A program made the position numbers and the translations under genes. The notes beneath the pieces were generated by a model that made no database searches, had not been told where the DNA came from, and was given only the letters and a program-made list of their open reading frames with translations. A stretch of DNA of 42,719 bases from Ilyobacter polytropus (GTDB lineage Bacteria; Fusobacteriota; Fusobacteriia; Fusobacteriales; Fusobacteriaceae): positions 1-42,719 of the forward strand of contig QKCP01000164.1 of the NCBI GenBank assembly GCA_003246855.1. Direction: 5' to 3'. Below, in pieces: positions 34,604-42,719 of the stretch (position 1 is the stretch's first letter; each line of letters begins with the position of its first letter).

Positions 34604-35056
34604 CTAGCTTTTTTGCATCTCTTCTATCTCTTTTATGAAAGATTTCACGTCGTCAAACTCCTTGTACACAGATGCAAACCTGACATATGCGACTTCATCT
34701 AAGTCTTTTAACTTTTTCATTATTAATTCTCCAAGCTCCCCTGTACTTATCTCATTTCTCAGGGAATTTTGGATATTTTTTTCAATATCAAGAACTAGGG
34801 TTTCAAGCTCTTCCATGCTTATATTTCTCTTTACTGTAGCCCTTGCTAGTCCCCTCAATATTTTTTCTTTATTGAACTTTTCTCTACTGTTGTCTTTTTT
34901 TACAACGTAAAATGGAATCGGCTCTATCTTTTCATATGTGGTAAACCTTTTACCACATTCAGGACACTCTCGCCTTCTTTTTATAGAGTGCCCTTCCGAA
35001 TATGCCCTGCTATCCACTACCCTCGTATTCTGACAATTGCAAAATGGACAATTCAT
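34604..35056 (-). CDS. nrdR: Transcriptional repressor NrdR
   Basis: A 150-residue repressor of ribonucleotide reductase genes. Zinc ribbon with Cys3, Cys6, Cys31 and Cys34 (MNCPFC...CPECGKRFTTYE), then the ATP-cone domain (about 46-136, VVKKDNSREKFNKEKILRGL). Length is exactly typical. No NrdR box was searched for systematically and no nrd gene is in the window. Starts 12 bases after ptsN. Confidence 0.97.
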   Translation of the reverse strand: MNCPFCNCQNTRVVDSRAYSEGHSIKRRRECPECGKRFTTYEKIEPIPFYVVKKDNSREKFNKEKILRGLARATVKRNISMEELETLVLDIEKNIQNSLRNEISTGELGELIMKKLKDLDEVAYVRFASVYKEFDDVKSFIKEIEEMQKS

Positions 35057-35068
35057 CTTACCACCTGA

Positions 35069-35533
35069 TTACTGCTCTTCTTCATTAATTATCTGAACTA
35101 CCTCTACCTTATCCTTTGCAGTTAATAGCTTGTTTCTAAAGTTTTCATTTCTGATAAGTCTAGAAATTCTAGCTAAAATCTTCAAATAAGTTTTGCTGTC
35201 TTTTAAAGGAGATGCAAATATGAAGAAAATATTTACGTCCTCGTCATCTAGGGCGTCAAAAGCCACCCCGTCCCTGCTGATACCAAATGCAATAGTCAAA
35301 TTTTCCGCATACTCTGTTTTTGCATGCGGTATGGCAACTCCCTTTCCAATACCTGTACTGCCCAGCTTCTCTCTCTCAACCAAAGCATCATAACATTTTT
35401 TCTCGTCATTTATGTTCTCTGATCTACCTAGAATTTCCGAAAGCTCCCTCAATGCCTCATCCTTACTGTTAGCTTTTAAATCTAAACATATTAAGTCGTC
35501 GGACATAAAATCTGTAATTTTAACGATGTTCAT
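35069..35533 (-). CDS. ptsN: PTS EIIA (PtsN-type) phosphocarrier
   Basis: A 154-residue fructose/mannitol-type EIIA domain. Phosphorylated His70 lies in GIGKGVAIPHAKT. As a stand-alone domain not near a sugar permease it resembles regulatory PtsN (EIIA-Ntr) rather than a transport component. Its ATG overlaps the recO stop by one base (TAATG form), so translation is coupled. Confidence 0.9.
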   Translation of the reverse strand: MNIVKITDFMSDDLICLDLKANSKDEALRELSEILGRSENINDEKKCYDALVEREKLGSTGIGKGVAIPHAKTEYAENLTIAFGISRDGVAFDALDDEDVNIFFIFASPLKDSKTYLKILARISRLIRNENFRNKLLTAKDKVEVVQIINEEEQ

Positions 35534-36237
35534 TAAAAGCCCTCCCTTACTATCCGCTTATAATTTATATGTATATTTAAATGGTAATTTAAATAGCCCT
35601 GTAATAACAATACAACATCTTCTATTTCTTGTTTTTTAAACCCCAATCCCCGCAGTTCCTCTATTCTTCCGCGGCTCAGGTTTTCTAAAAATTTCTGCTG
35701 CCTGCTGTTTATGTGCACCCTTTCAGTTGTTTCACCAGATATCTTTGAGCAATCTATGCTAAAGTAGTCTCCTTCACCAATTCTAAACTCTATTCCCTCC
35801 TCTTTTATGAGTCGGAATAAAAAATAGGCTATCAATAGGGTCAGCTCCTGTTCGCTTTCTTCTTTTTCTATATATTCAAAACAGTTAAGCACAAGCTTAT
35901 ACAGTTTTTCACGTTTTTCATGCTCAACTAGTACGTTGTTTAGTATGCTAAGCATATAGATAGATATCCTCGTTTTAAATGAATCCCCCTTTATCCCTAA
36001 AAAAGGGTTTTGAAGCTCTAGGGAGCTCAACACAAGTATATCGGATTTTTTGTACATTGTGAACTTGGACATACTTATCAGTTCGGCCCCATTTCGGTCC
36101 CTACGCTTAGACTTGCGTATTCCCTTTACAGGCAGTACCACGAGTCCATACCTTTCAGTGAATATACTAAGCAATCTGTCCGCTTCATTATAGTCATTTT
36201 TCTTTATGACTATACCGTCTGAATTTAAAAACTTCAT
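35533..36237 (-). CDS. recO: DNA repair protein RecO
   Basis: A 234-residue RecO, loading RecA with RecR at gaps. N-terminal OB domain (DGIVIKKNDYNEADRLLSIFTERYGL) is typical, followed by the helical domain. The four-cysteine zinc motif found in many RecO proteins is absent (only scattered Cys at about 134 and 183), as in some other lineages. The start overlaps the upstream gene stop by four bases. Confidence 0.9.
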   Translation of the reverse strand: MKFLNSDGIVIKKNDYNEADRLLSIFTERYGLVVLPVKGIRKSKRRDRNGAELISMSKFTMYKKSDILVLSSLELQNPFLGIKGDSFKTRISIYMLSILNNVLVEHEKREKLYKLVLNCFEYIEKEESEQELTLLIAYFLFRLIKEEGIEFRIGEGDYFSIDCSKISGETTERVHINSRQQKFLENLSRGRIEELRGLGFKKQEIEDVVLLLQGYLNYHLNIHINYKRIVREGF

Positions 36238-36788
36238 CTTTTGTCTAACCGGAACTGTTTTTCATCTAGTGAGATGTCGAGTTTTACATCGCTAAATTTC
36301 AGTTCAGATATGAGTATCCCATCATCATATATTTTTGCATATTTCGGAAAATTGTATTCCCCGACTTTGTAATGATTTTCGAAAATTATTTCAACGCCGG
36401 TTTCATATTTCAAACTGCGTATCTTGTTACCTTCCTTTAGTATAGTCAAATTTTTTGGTTTTTTCAAATCTTTTATAACCTTTATTATGAAATTTTCGTC
36501 TTCATCTATCTTTTGTGATATGGTCTGCTCCAGCAACGGGTAGTATATAAACTTTTCATTGCCGCTGTACACATATATCTCGCCCTTATTTATCTCAGGG
36601 CTTACAATCTCTTTATATATTCTGTCTGGCAAAATAGATTTTATTTGATACTCTTTCTCTGTTTTCCTGTTGTTATAATAACTAGTCTCGTCTACCAAAC
36701 AACTTATTGTTTTTATCTCGTCTAAATTTTTAGCGTAGACAGAAGAAATCAATATAAAAAATATAAGCTGAACTAATTTCATTCTCAT
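36234..36788 (-). CDS. LolA-like exported protein
   Basis: A 184-residue protein with a signal peptide (MRMKLVQLIFFILISSVYA, likely cut after VYA) and a beta-rich mature part (SCLVDETSYYNNRKTEKEYQ..., YSGNEKFIYYPLLEQTISQK) like the LolA/LolB/outer-membrane-lipoprotein-sorting fold. It could carry lipoproteins or lipids in the periplasm, which would mean an outer membrane. Motif support is general, so lipoprotein carrier is a suggestion. I take ATG 36788, 5 bases after GGGTGGT; the in-frame GTG at 36797 lies inside that site. Stop overlaps recO. Confidence 0.72.
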   Translation of the reverse strand: MRMKLVQLIFFILISSVYAKNLDEIKTISCLVDETSYYNNRKTEKEYQIKSILPDRIYKEIVSPEINKGEIYVYSGNEKFIYYPLLEQTISQKIDEDENFIIKVIKDLKKPKNLTILKEGNKIRSLKYETGVEIIFENHYKVGEYNFPKYAKIYDDGILISELKFSDVKLDISLDEKQFRLDKR

Positions 36789-36803
36789 AATAACCACCCA
36801 TCA

Positions 36804-37607
36804 TCATTTAAGAATTATAACCTCATTTATATCAAAAATATTGTACGGGAGTTCCAGCACAACTTTTTTAAAAAGACGATTTTTATCTTCTACTACCTCT
36901 TTTATTTTACCAACATATATCCCTTTAGGGTATATATCGCTTAGACCTGAGGTATAAACCGAGTCCCCTTTTTTGGTATCAGAATCCACTGTTATATACT
37001 CTAGCTCCAACTGCTTTGAGTTTGCACCCTTCAATATAGAAAGGTTTTTATTGTTTTGGTCTAAAACGCTGGTATATATGTCGGTTTTGGTTATAAGCTC
37101 AACCAGTGCACTATCGCTATATACTTCTTTGACTCTCCCAAGAAGGTTTTCGTTATTTAAAACTACCATATTTTTCTTTATACCCTGCTCCGAGCCTTTA
37201 TCTATGTACATCTCACTGTACACGCTGAACCCATCCCTGAAAGAAATATTGGCCACCATAAAGTCAAGCCCTTTCTCTTGTTTCATCTCCAGAAGTGCCC
37301 TGAGCCTGTCATTTTCAGTCTCGACATGCTTAAACCTAGCGAGAAGCTGTCTATTTTTGGCAAGCTGAAACTTCAGTTTCTTGTTTTCCTTCACCATATT
37401 GTTATAATTAGCTATACTTTGGAACGAACTCTTTATACTATTACTTGTCTGGTATATCCTAGTTTTTATAGGGAGCACAAGCATCCCAATACCTTCAATG
37501 AATTTATTGACCGGCATCCTCAACACCAATATAACCATGAATACAGCTAAAATGTAGTATATTATTTTAACCCTGTTTTTAGAACTACCTATTTTCCTAG
37601 AAAACAT
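36804..37607 (-). CDS. mreC: Rod-shape determining protein MreC
   Basis: A 267-residue elongasome protein: short cytoplasmic start, one transmembrane helix (about 15-32), a coiled coil (about 60-107) and the beta-domain with NISFRDGFSVYSEMYIDKGSEQGIKKNMVVL and GLLGRV-like NLLGRVKEVYSDSALVELIT, which are MreC signatures. mreB and mreD are not next to it in the window. Start overlaps the stop of the M20 peptidase gene by one base. Confidence 0.95.
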   Translation of the reverse strand: MFSRKIGSSKNRVKIIYYILAVFMVILVLRMPVNKFIEGIGMLVLPIKTRIYQTSNSIKSSFQSIANYNNMVKENKKLKFQLAKNRQLLARFKHVETENDRLRALLEMKQEKGLDFMVANISFRDGFSVYSEMYIDKGSEQGIKKNMVVLNNENLLGRVKEVYSDSALVELITKTDIYTSVLDQNNKNLSILKGANSKQLELEYITVDSDTKKGDSVYTSGLSDIYPKGIYVGKIKEVVEDKNRLFKKVVLELPYNIFDINEVIILK

Positions 37608-38713
37608 TACAACTCCCTAACAATTTCCAATAAAAGCCTCGTACAGTTTATGATATCTTCTATCTCCACATATTCCTCTTTTGTATGGACCTTACTCATC
37701 CCTATCCCCAAGTTTAAACATGGAAATCTTTTCCCGTATATGTTTGCATCACTGCCGCCCCCGCAGGATTCCGGCAGATAAATCAGACCTATGTTTTTAC
37801 AAGCCTTGGTGAATACACTCATAATATTAGAATCCAAATCTATATTGAAGCCATCGTAAGACCTCTCCAGCTTTTTCGTAAACTTTGCCTCGAACTTTTG
37901 AGCAGTTTCTTCAAATATTCTTATAGTATCCGCCAAAAGAGATTCCAACTTTTCCTCTTTAAAGCTTCTGGCTTCGTAAGCCATAAAAACTGAAGGCATT
38001 ACCATATTTACAACAGAGCCACCCTTTACAATACCTATATTGCAGGTGGTATCTTCGTCTACCCGTCCTATTTTCAACTGGCTTATGGCATGGGCAGCCA
38101 CATACAGCGCATTAATACCATTTTCCGGCTCTATACCGGCATGCGCAGCCCTTCCTATGACTTCCAGCTTGCCCTTAGCTGCATACGGCGCTTTCACCAC
38201 TACAGACCCAGGCTTGCCGTCGGCATCTAGAACCACTCCATAATCTATTTTCCCAAGCCTATCCAGATCGAGAGCCTTTGCCCCTAAGAGCCCTATTTCC
38301 TCAGCTATACTGAAAACCACGACTATCTCAGGATGCTCTATACGGTTTTCTATTATTACGCTTAACATCTCCAAAATAGCTGCTATCCCTATTTTATCAT
38401 CTCCACCCAAAACTGTTCTGCCGTCGCTTTTCACGATTCCATTTTCAATAACCGGGTTTACACCCTTACATGGCATGACAGTGTCCATATGGGCACTAAA
38501 AAGAACCCTTTTCTTTCCTGGGGCTCTTAGTATTCCTATTATATTTCCAGAACTACCCTTGTACTTGTTTCCTGCATCGTCCTCATAAATTTCAAGTCCC
38601 ATCCCTGTTAAAACAGCTTTGAGGTAGTCTGCCATATCCCTTTCATCTAAAGAAGGAGAAGGTATCCTTACCATATCCATAAACTTTTCAAGTAATCTAT
38701 CCCTGTTTACCAT
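37607..38713 (-). CDS. M20 family peptidase (PepT-like)
   Basis: A 368-residue dinuclear zinc peptidase, closest in pattern to PepT-like tripeptidases. Metal/catalytic residues: HMDTV (His75, Asp77), GGDDKIG (bridging Asp105), AEEIGLLGA (Glu138/Glu139), LDADG (Asp163) and a late His in VHTKEEY. The central GRAAHAGIEPENGINAL marks the dimerisation domain. First gene of the long minus-strand operon; start follows AGGGTGA. Probably a cytosolic aminotripeptidase; substrate not proven. Confidence 0.9.
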   Translation of the reverse strand: MVNRDRLLEKFMDMVRIPSPSLDERDMADYLKAVLTGMGLEIYEDDAGNKYKGSSGNIIGILRAPGKKRVLFSAHMDTVMPCKGVNPVIENGIVKSDGRTVLGGDDKIGIAAILEMLSVIIENRIEHPEIVVVFSIAEEIGLLGAKALDLDRLGKIDYGVVLDADGKPGSVVVKAPYAAKGKLEVIGRAAHAGIEPENGINALYVAAHAISQLKIGRVDEDTTCNIGIVKGGSVVNMVMPSVFMAYEARSFKEEKLESLLADTIRIFEETAQKFEAKFTKKLERSYDGFNIDLDSNIMSVFTKACKNIGLIYLPESCGGGSDANIYGKRFPCLNLGIGMSKVHTKEEYVEIEDIINCTRLLLEIVREL

Positions 38714-38749
38714 ATTTTCACCCTTCTAGAAAGTTTTAAACTATAGAGT

Positions 38750-38778
38750 ATTATATAATATCCGTATTTATTTGTAAA
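38750..38778 (-). promoter_or_regulatory. Promoter of the M20-mreC-recO-glpX operon
   Basis: Minus-strand TTTACA (38778-38773), 17-base spacer, TATAAT (38755-38750), 37 bases before the first start codon. Confidence 0.75.
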
Positions 38779-38881
38779 GAAAAAATACAGAATTCAAAGA
38801 TTTATAGCTAAAATGTTAATACTAGTTTAACTGAAAATAAAAGATTAATTTTTTTTTATCATTTTATGTATAAAGTACGTA

Positions 38882-38910
38882 TTTTAAACTGGACATACTC
38901 TAGTTTAAAA
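38882..38910. repeat. Inverted repeat around the -35 of the surface-protein promoter
   Basis: TTTTAAACT (38882-38890) and AGTTTAAAA (38902-38910), perfect 9-bp arms with an 11-base centre. A further TAGTTTAA lies at 38823-38830. Candidate binding site for a dimeric regulator. Confidence 0.55.
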
Positions 38911-38919
38911 TAGTATAAT
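38890..38919 (+). promoter_or_regulatory. Promoter of the large exported protein gene
   Basis: TGGACA (38890-38895), 18-base spacer, TATAAT (38914-38919). The leader is about 130 bases long and contains a TATGTCG / CGACATA hairpin (38930-38953) without T run. Confidence 0.62.
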
Positions 38920-39057
38920 CATAGCAATATATGTCGTTTTTTTAGCCGACATAGACTGTTGTTTTGAATTGTTTTTTTAAAGTTTACCTTTATCCTTATA
39001 ATAGTAGTTTTGTTTGTCCTATTTTTTTATATTCAGTCTGAAAAGGAGTTGAATTTT

Positions 39058-42000
39058 ATGAGTTTTATGAAAAAAGTGAAAACCGATGTTGCCCTTTTTT
39101 CTATATTTTTAACCATATTTTTGTTAACGAATACTCTAACACCATCTTCAAACGAAGTCAACATGGACTTCGACATAATAATCCCTATAGATCCACAGTA
39201 TGACGAAAATACATTGAAAAAATTGGACGAAGAATTCTTAGACGATATTTTTACTGATACAACTCACACGACCCTAAAGGATCCAACTTCCGTCTTAGCC
39301 ATCTTAGACGGGGGAAATCAAAAATACCCGGAATCTTCCAGAGAATACCAGGTATACGAAGAAATCTATGACACCTATAGCTCAGATAACGTTATGCTTG
39401 TCGACAGCGATGGATACTACTACCCAACCCTTACCCTGTTTATAGGTGGTGGGGATTCAGAGGATATAATAACACTCTCTTTGACACTTACAGAATACTA
39501 CTTGATCGAGTCAAGCGGCACCGTGTCACAAACTGGAGAAGGGACCCCATATGCTAGGATATACAACGCCGTTGTTCCTGCAAATAACTTTAGCGGAAAA
39601 AACATAAAATATGAGATATCTTACCGTTCCTATGACACGGTTGTGGACGATAGCGGTGTGACGCACGATGTCTACCATGTAGTCACCTCTGCCGACGGTT
39701 ATAATAACTGGCTGAGGTTTGAAGACGTTATTATAGCTGACCCAACTATACAGACATCCGATTATACAGCAATAGTAAACGCCTTATCACGGGTTTATCA
39801 TACGCCTGAACCTATTTACAGCAGCTCCCTTGGAGAATATATATGGCCCTACTATCAGGAAATAGACAAATTGAGCCTCATACCGATTACACCTGAAGAA
39901 GATAATGATTACTTTACAGTAACTAAGAAAAGTACAGGTGCAGAAGTAACAAATTTTTCTCTGGTTAATGATACAGAAAATTTTAATGTGCTTATAGAAG
40001 GTGTTTTGCTGGAGCCAAATGCCGTATATTTTGACTTTGTAAATTCAACCATATCAATTGAACCCTATGAACTTGACAGTGTGCAGGCAGAAATATACAT
40101 ATCTGACGGTTCCAGTGATTCCTACTCCGGTACACCAATAATGTATGCTGCAAATTTATCACTTACAGGAATACTGCATCATTTCTCTTTTTATGTCGAT
40201 TACGATACGATGTTGAACGAGATGAATGCAAAAAATGCAGACAGCTTCGACGTCGTCCTTACCGGAAAATCAAAGAGGCTGGGTGACGACGGAAACCAGA
40301 TAAGCGTCACTGTGGTATTAGATGATATCAAGCTTCCGAGAGTTACGATAAACAGCATAAAAGTCACAAATGAAACCACAAAAAATTTGTGGACCTCTAT
40401 GGGGCTGGATTCCACTGCATATTCCACAGCCGACTTTACCGCAAGTGACGGTGATGTATCGTTATTAAGAGACGATAACGGAAACGATGGAAACTACGCA
40501 AAACTGGGGGACAATATCTCAATTTACTTGGACTATGATGCGGTATATGATAGCAGCAAGCATACATTCAATAGTGGTATATGCCTGCTTTACGGAAGCA
40601 AGGTGGTAAATCTGACCCCTACCGGACAGACCTACACCACAACTCTAAGCAGCACATTTTCAGGAAACGGCATAGCCTATCTGGTATTGAAAAACGCAAC
40701 AGACGTTTCATCCATACTGGGTTATGAAAAAAATAGAACAGAAATACTTTACATAGATAATACAGAGGCAACAGATGAGGTAATGTCACTTTCATCTACC
40801 AACACATACATAAAAGAGGACAGCAAGCTCCTATACTCGAGCAATGAAGATGCAGGGTTTGAACCGAACTCCGAAACGCGGAGTACAACAAAAATAAACA
40901 ACGGCCTCAGCGGGACTAGAGCCTACTTAAACATATTCGACTATGACGGCACCAAGTCCGATGCCGAAAGGATAGGATTAACTGGACTAGAACCACACAC
41001 ATCACTTCAATACAACAGCCAGTTCTATAGAGTCATCGATCAAAGTAGTAAATTTTCAGAACTCATAACCTTAGACGGACACAACAATGATGGAGAATAT
41101 ATATCCAGAAAACTTATAGCCATAGACAAGGCAGGGAATATATCCACTATGAACAAAAGTAGCATATCTTCTATCCTAGGAGAACTCTGTTCGTCTCCTC
41201 TTACAGACAGCATCTATGACTACCATGTCGATACGATAGCCCCTACGATAAATTATGTAGCCATGATGAAGACCGCTGATGCAAACGGATTGCCTCTTAG
41301 CGGTGTATTGCCGTTTAAAGGCGGAGATACCTTGAGCTTATCAATAAGCTTCGAAGAATACAGCCCTTACAGTTACTCTGTATCACAATTAGCACCCTCT
41401 CTGAGTTCCGGCTTCCCAAAAATTGAAACCGGCATCACAGGAAGTCCTGTGACGATTGGCTTTACAGTTGAAAACTATAGTGCCAGTGACGACACAGGAT
41501 CTGGTCATAGCTTCGGCGATATCACAGTTGCCGATAAAGCTGGAAATACCGCGACCTCGGACATCACCGGCGAGCTTTACAACACACCTCCTGACAGCGT
41601 CTATCCGGAAACTTACGAGTCTCTTGTAGGCTGGGGAAACAGCGGTATAAGTGGAATTGAAGACCTTAATATAGACGGTACCTACTGGTTCTCTAAAGGG
41701 TCTTCCATATCAGGGGAAAATAAACCAGTTTTCCTGCTTAAATTTACAGGGGATATCTCAAAAGTCGCCTATGCCGATATAACAGTTAACGGGACAAACA
41801 ACTTCAAGGCATATAATCCAAGTACATCGATGGTGAATATCGCCGCAGTAGACACCAATATCTACCTGCAGCCAAACTCTGTAAATACCATTTCAATAAC
41901 TCCTTACACTACATCGGGTAAAGAGGGTGCTACTTTGTCAAAAAATATAGTTGTAGACAACAGCATAAATTCGAGCAGCACCAACAAATTGAACAAAACG

Positions 42001-42492
42001 GCAACTTACAATGCTGCTACAGGGAAATACCAGTTCGAAATAGACCTAAGCAAAGTGTCGGAACTTGCCGGCCTCAAAGGCTACAAGGTAGTGGGTATAA
42101 AAAGTAAGGTAGGAAGCTACGCAGCTACTTCTACCCCTACCGTGGAATATCCTACAGGCGAAAGCGACCTGGGATCAAGTTATGCCAACCACATGGAGCT
42201 CTCTACGACTTCATCCACAACCTTGACCAGTGCAAGTATAATTAAAAATATAAAAATACCAAAAGACGACCTCTTCCCGGGATCAAAATCCACACTTGTG
42301 GTGAGTGTTATAGACAAATTGGGCTCCCAGGAAAACCTGGAGTTTAACTTCTTGATCCCTAACCCAGGGCTCAAACTAAAGGCGAAAACTGGAAATAGCA
42401 ACAGGGTGATGGTAAGTAATGTCAAGATGGTGGGAGAAACAAACCAAGACAAAGGGTTTGAGATAGAGTCGTTAGAAGAAACAGTCGAATAA
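39058..42492 (+). CDS. Large exported protein with Ig-like repeats
   Basis: A 1,144-residue protein, unknown function. A basic start then a hydrophobic segment (VALFSIFLTIFLLTNTL, about 11-27) acts as signal peptide or anchor. The rest is polar, rich in Ser, Thr, Asp, Asn and Tyr, and of beta-type character. Phrases such as AIDKAGNIS, VADKAGNTA and VIDKLGSQE, spaced by roughly 200-300 residues, resemble the ends of bacterial Ig-like domains. There is no LPxTG, no C-terminal beta-barrel and no S-layer motif, so how it is held at the surface is unclear. Start ATG 39058 follows AAGGAG by 9 bases. Adhesin or envelope scaffold is possible. Confidence 0.8.
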   Translation: MSFMKKVKTDVALFSIFLTIFLLTNTLTPSSNEVNMDFDIIIPIDPQYDENTLKKLDEEFLDDIFTDTTHTTLKDPTSVLAILDGGNQKYPESSREYQVYEEIYDTYSSDNVMLVDSDGYYYPTLTLFIGGGDSEDIITLSLTLTEYYLIESSGTVSQTGEGTPYARIYNAVVPANNFSGKNIKYEISYRSYDTVVDDSGVTHDVYHVVTSADGYNNWLRFEDVIIADPTIQTSDYTAIVNALSRVYHTPEPIYSSSLGEYIWPYYQEIDKLSLIPITPEEDNDYFTVTKKSTGAEVTNFSLVNDTENFNVLIEGVLLEPNAVYFDFVNSTISIEPYELDSVQAEIYISDGSSDSYSGTPIMYAANLSLTGILHHFSFYVDYDTMLNEMNAKNADSFDVVLTGKSKRLGDDGNQISVTVVLDDIKLPRVTINSIKVTNETTKNLWTSMGLDSTAYSTADFTASDGDVSLLRDDNGNDGNYAKLGDNISIYLDYDAVYDSSKHTFNSGICLLYGSKVVNLTPTGQTYTTTLSSTFSGNGIAYLVLKNATDVSSILGYEKNRTEILYIDNTEATDEVMSLSSTNTYIKEDSKLLYSSNEDAGFEPNSETRSTTKINNGLSGTRAYLNIFDYDGTKSDAERIGLTGLEPHTSLQYNSQFYRVIDQSSKFSELITLDGHNNDGEYISRKLIAIDKAGNISTMNKSSISSILGELCSSPLTDSIYDYHVDTIAPTINYVAMMKTADANGLPLSGVLPFKGGDTLSLSISFEEYSPYSYSVSQLAPSLSSGFPKIETGITGSPVTIGFTVENYSASDDTGSGHSFGDITVADKAGNTATSDITGELYNTPPDSVYPETYESLVGWGNSGISGIEDLNIDGTYWFSKGSSISGENKPVFLLKFTGDISKVAYADITVNGTNNFKAYNPSTSMVNIAAVDTNIYLQPNSVNTISITPYTTSGKEGATLSKNIVVDNSINSSSTNKLNKTATYNAATGKYQFEIDLSKVSELAGLKGYKVVGIKSKVGSYAATSTPTVEYPTGESDLGSSYANHMELSTTSSTTLTSASIIKNIKIPKDDLFPGSKSTLVVSVIDKLGSQENLEFNFLIPNPGLKLKAKTGNSNRVMVSNVKMVGETNQDKGFEIESLEETVE

Positions 42493-42522
42493 AAAAAGTC
42501 AGCCAGAGGGCTGACTTTTTTT
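42491..42522 (+). terminator. Terminator of the large exported protein gene
   Basis: AAAAAAAGTCAGCC / GGCTGACTTTTTTT, four-base loop; a 14-bp stem starting at the stop codon. Confidence 0.93.
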
Positions 42523-42576
42523 ATTCAATAACAATTTTATGACATAAATATTTTTGAAATAAAAAAAGGAATATTC

Positions 42577-42606
42577 TTGACTTTATTTAATAAAATTAGA
42601 TATGAT
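42577..42606 (+). promoter_or_regulatory. Promoter of the gene at the window end
   Basis: TTGACT (42577-42582), 18-base spacer, TATGAT (42601-42606). Confidence 0.65.
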
Positions 42607-42646
42607 ATTACTTTATGTGCATTAACTTTAAAGGGGGGAGATTTCC

Positions 42647-42719
42647 TTGGTTTTATTAAAACAATCAACTAAAAATTTTATACTAATATTCTTGATGCTT
42701 TTCTCTTTTTTTATGAGCA
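42647..42719 (+). CDS. N-terminus of an exported or membrane protein (cut by window end)
   Basis: Only 24 codons are visible. A TTG start follows GGGGGGAG by 6 bases. The residues form a basic start (LLKQSTKN) and a hydrophobic core (FILIFLMLFSFFM), typical of a signal peptide. It has its own promoter and lies after the terminator of the large Ig-like protein, so it may encode a related surface component. Identity cannot be told. Confidence 0.6.
   Translation, partial: MVLLKQSTKNFILIFLMLFSFFMS

Overview
The window looks like a chromosomal stretch of an AT-rich, anaerobe-type bacterium that uses strong GGAGG-type ribosome binding sites, rho-independent terminators and RNA-based regulation like Firmicutes. 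It also carries Gram-negative-style envelope genes (a LolA-like secreted protein next to mreC). I infer Fusobacteriota (Ilyobacter, Propionigenium or Cetobacterium type) from this mixture and from the mreC-recO-ptsN-nrdR cluster. No rRNA or tRNA marker is present to prove it. I saw no rRNA, tRNA, CRISPR array, prophage or intact insertion sequence.

Layout. 1-5.3 kb: a MORN-repeat (YwqK-type) exported protein, a 64-residue coiled protein, a class 3 lipase-like protein with a large unassigned C-terminal half, elongation factor P and a Na/Pi-cotransporter-family protein. 5.3-8.2 kb: a secreted DNase I-fold hydrolase, a MATE exporter and thiamine pyrophosphokinase in one operon. 8.3-13.1 kb: a small membrane protein, isoaspartyl dipeptidase, a FlK-like thioesterase, a uracil permease, and an SDR/inositol-monophosphatase pair. 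13.1-16.3 kb (minus strand): a CadC/SmtB-type repressor and a Zn/Cd/Pb P-type ATPase with three metal-binding domains; each gene has its own promoter of the same design. 16.3-17.2 kb: a gene-poor stretch with no credible intact gene, perhaps decayed DNA.

17.2-31.8 kb is amino-acid and purine metabolism under RNA control. hom is preceded by a structured leader with an intrinsic terminator that I cannot assign to a known class. asd follows. On the minus strand, guaA carries a guanine-type purine riboswitch in its leader (C at the specificity position, but an unusual U at the preceding conserved A). guaB has its own promoter. An adenine-type purine riboswitch (U at the specificity position) plus a 16-bp terminator hairpin sits between guaB and the adenine deaminase gene ade. 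On the plus strand a lysine riboswitch with terminator precedes dapF-dapA-dapB-dapH-patA. An M20D deacetylase-like gene lies divergently next to it, so all steps of the N-acetyl branch of diaminopimelate/lysine synthesis downstream of aspartate semialdehyde appear to be encoded here.

31.9-38.8 kb (minus strand) is a compact, largely overlapping cell-envelope/housekeeping operon: M20 peptidase, mreC, LolA-like protein, recO, ptsN, nrdR, DUF368 (PopT-like), ftsB/divIC-like, glpX, ending in a terminator; a small membrane protein follows. 39.0-42.5 kb is a 1,144-residue exported Ig-like protein behind a promoter whose -35 lies inside a perfect 9-bp inverted repeat. The window ends inside the first codons of another exported protein.
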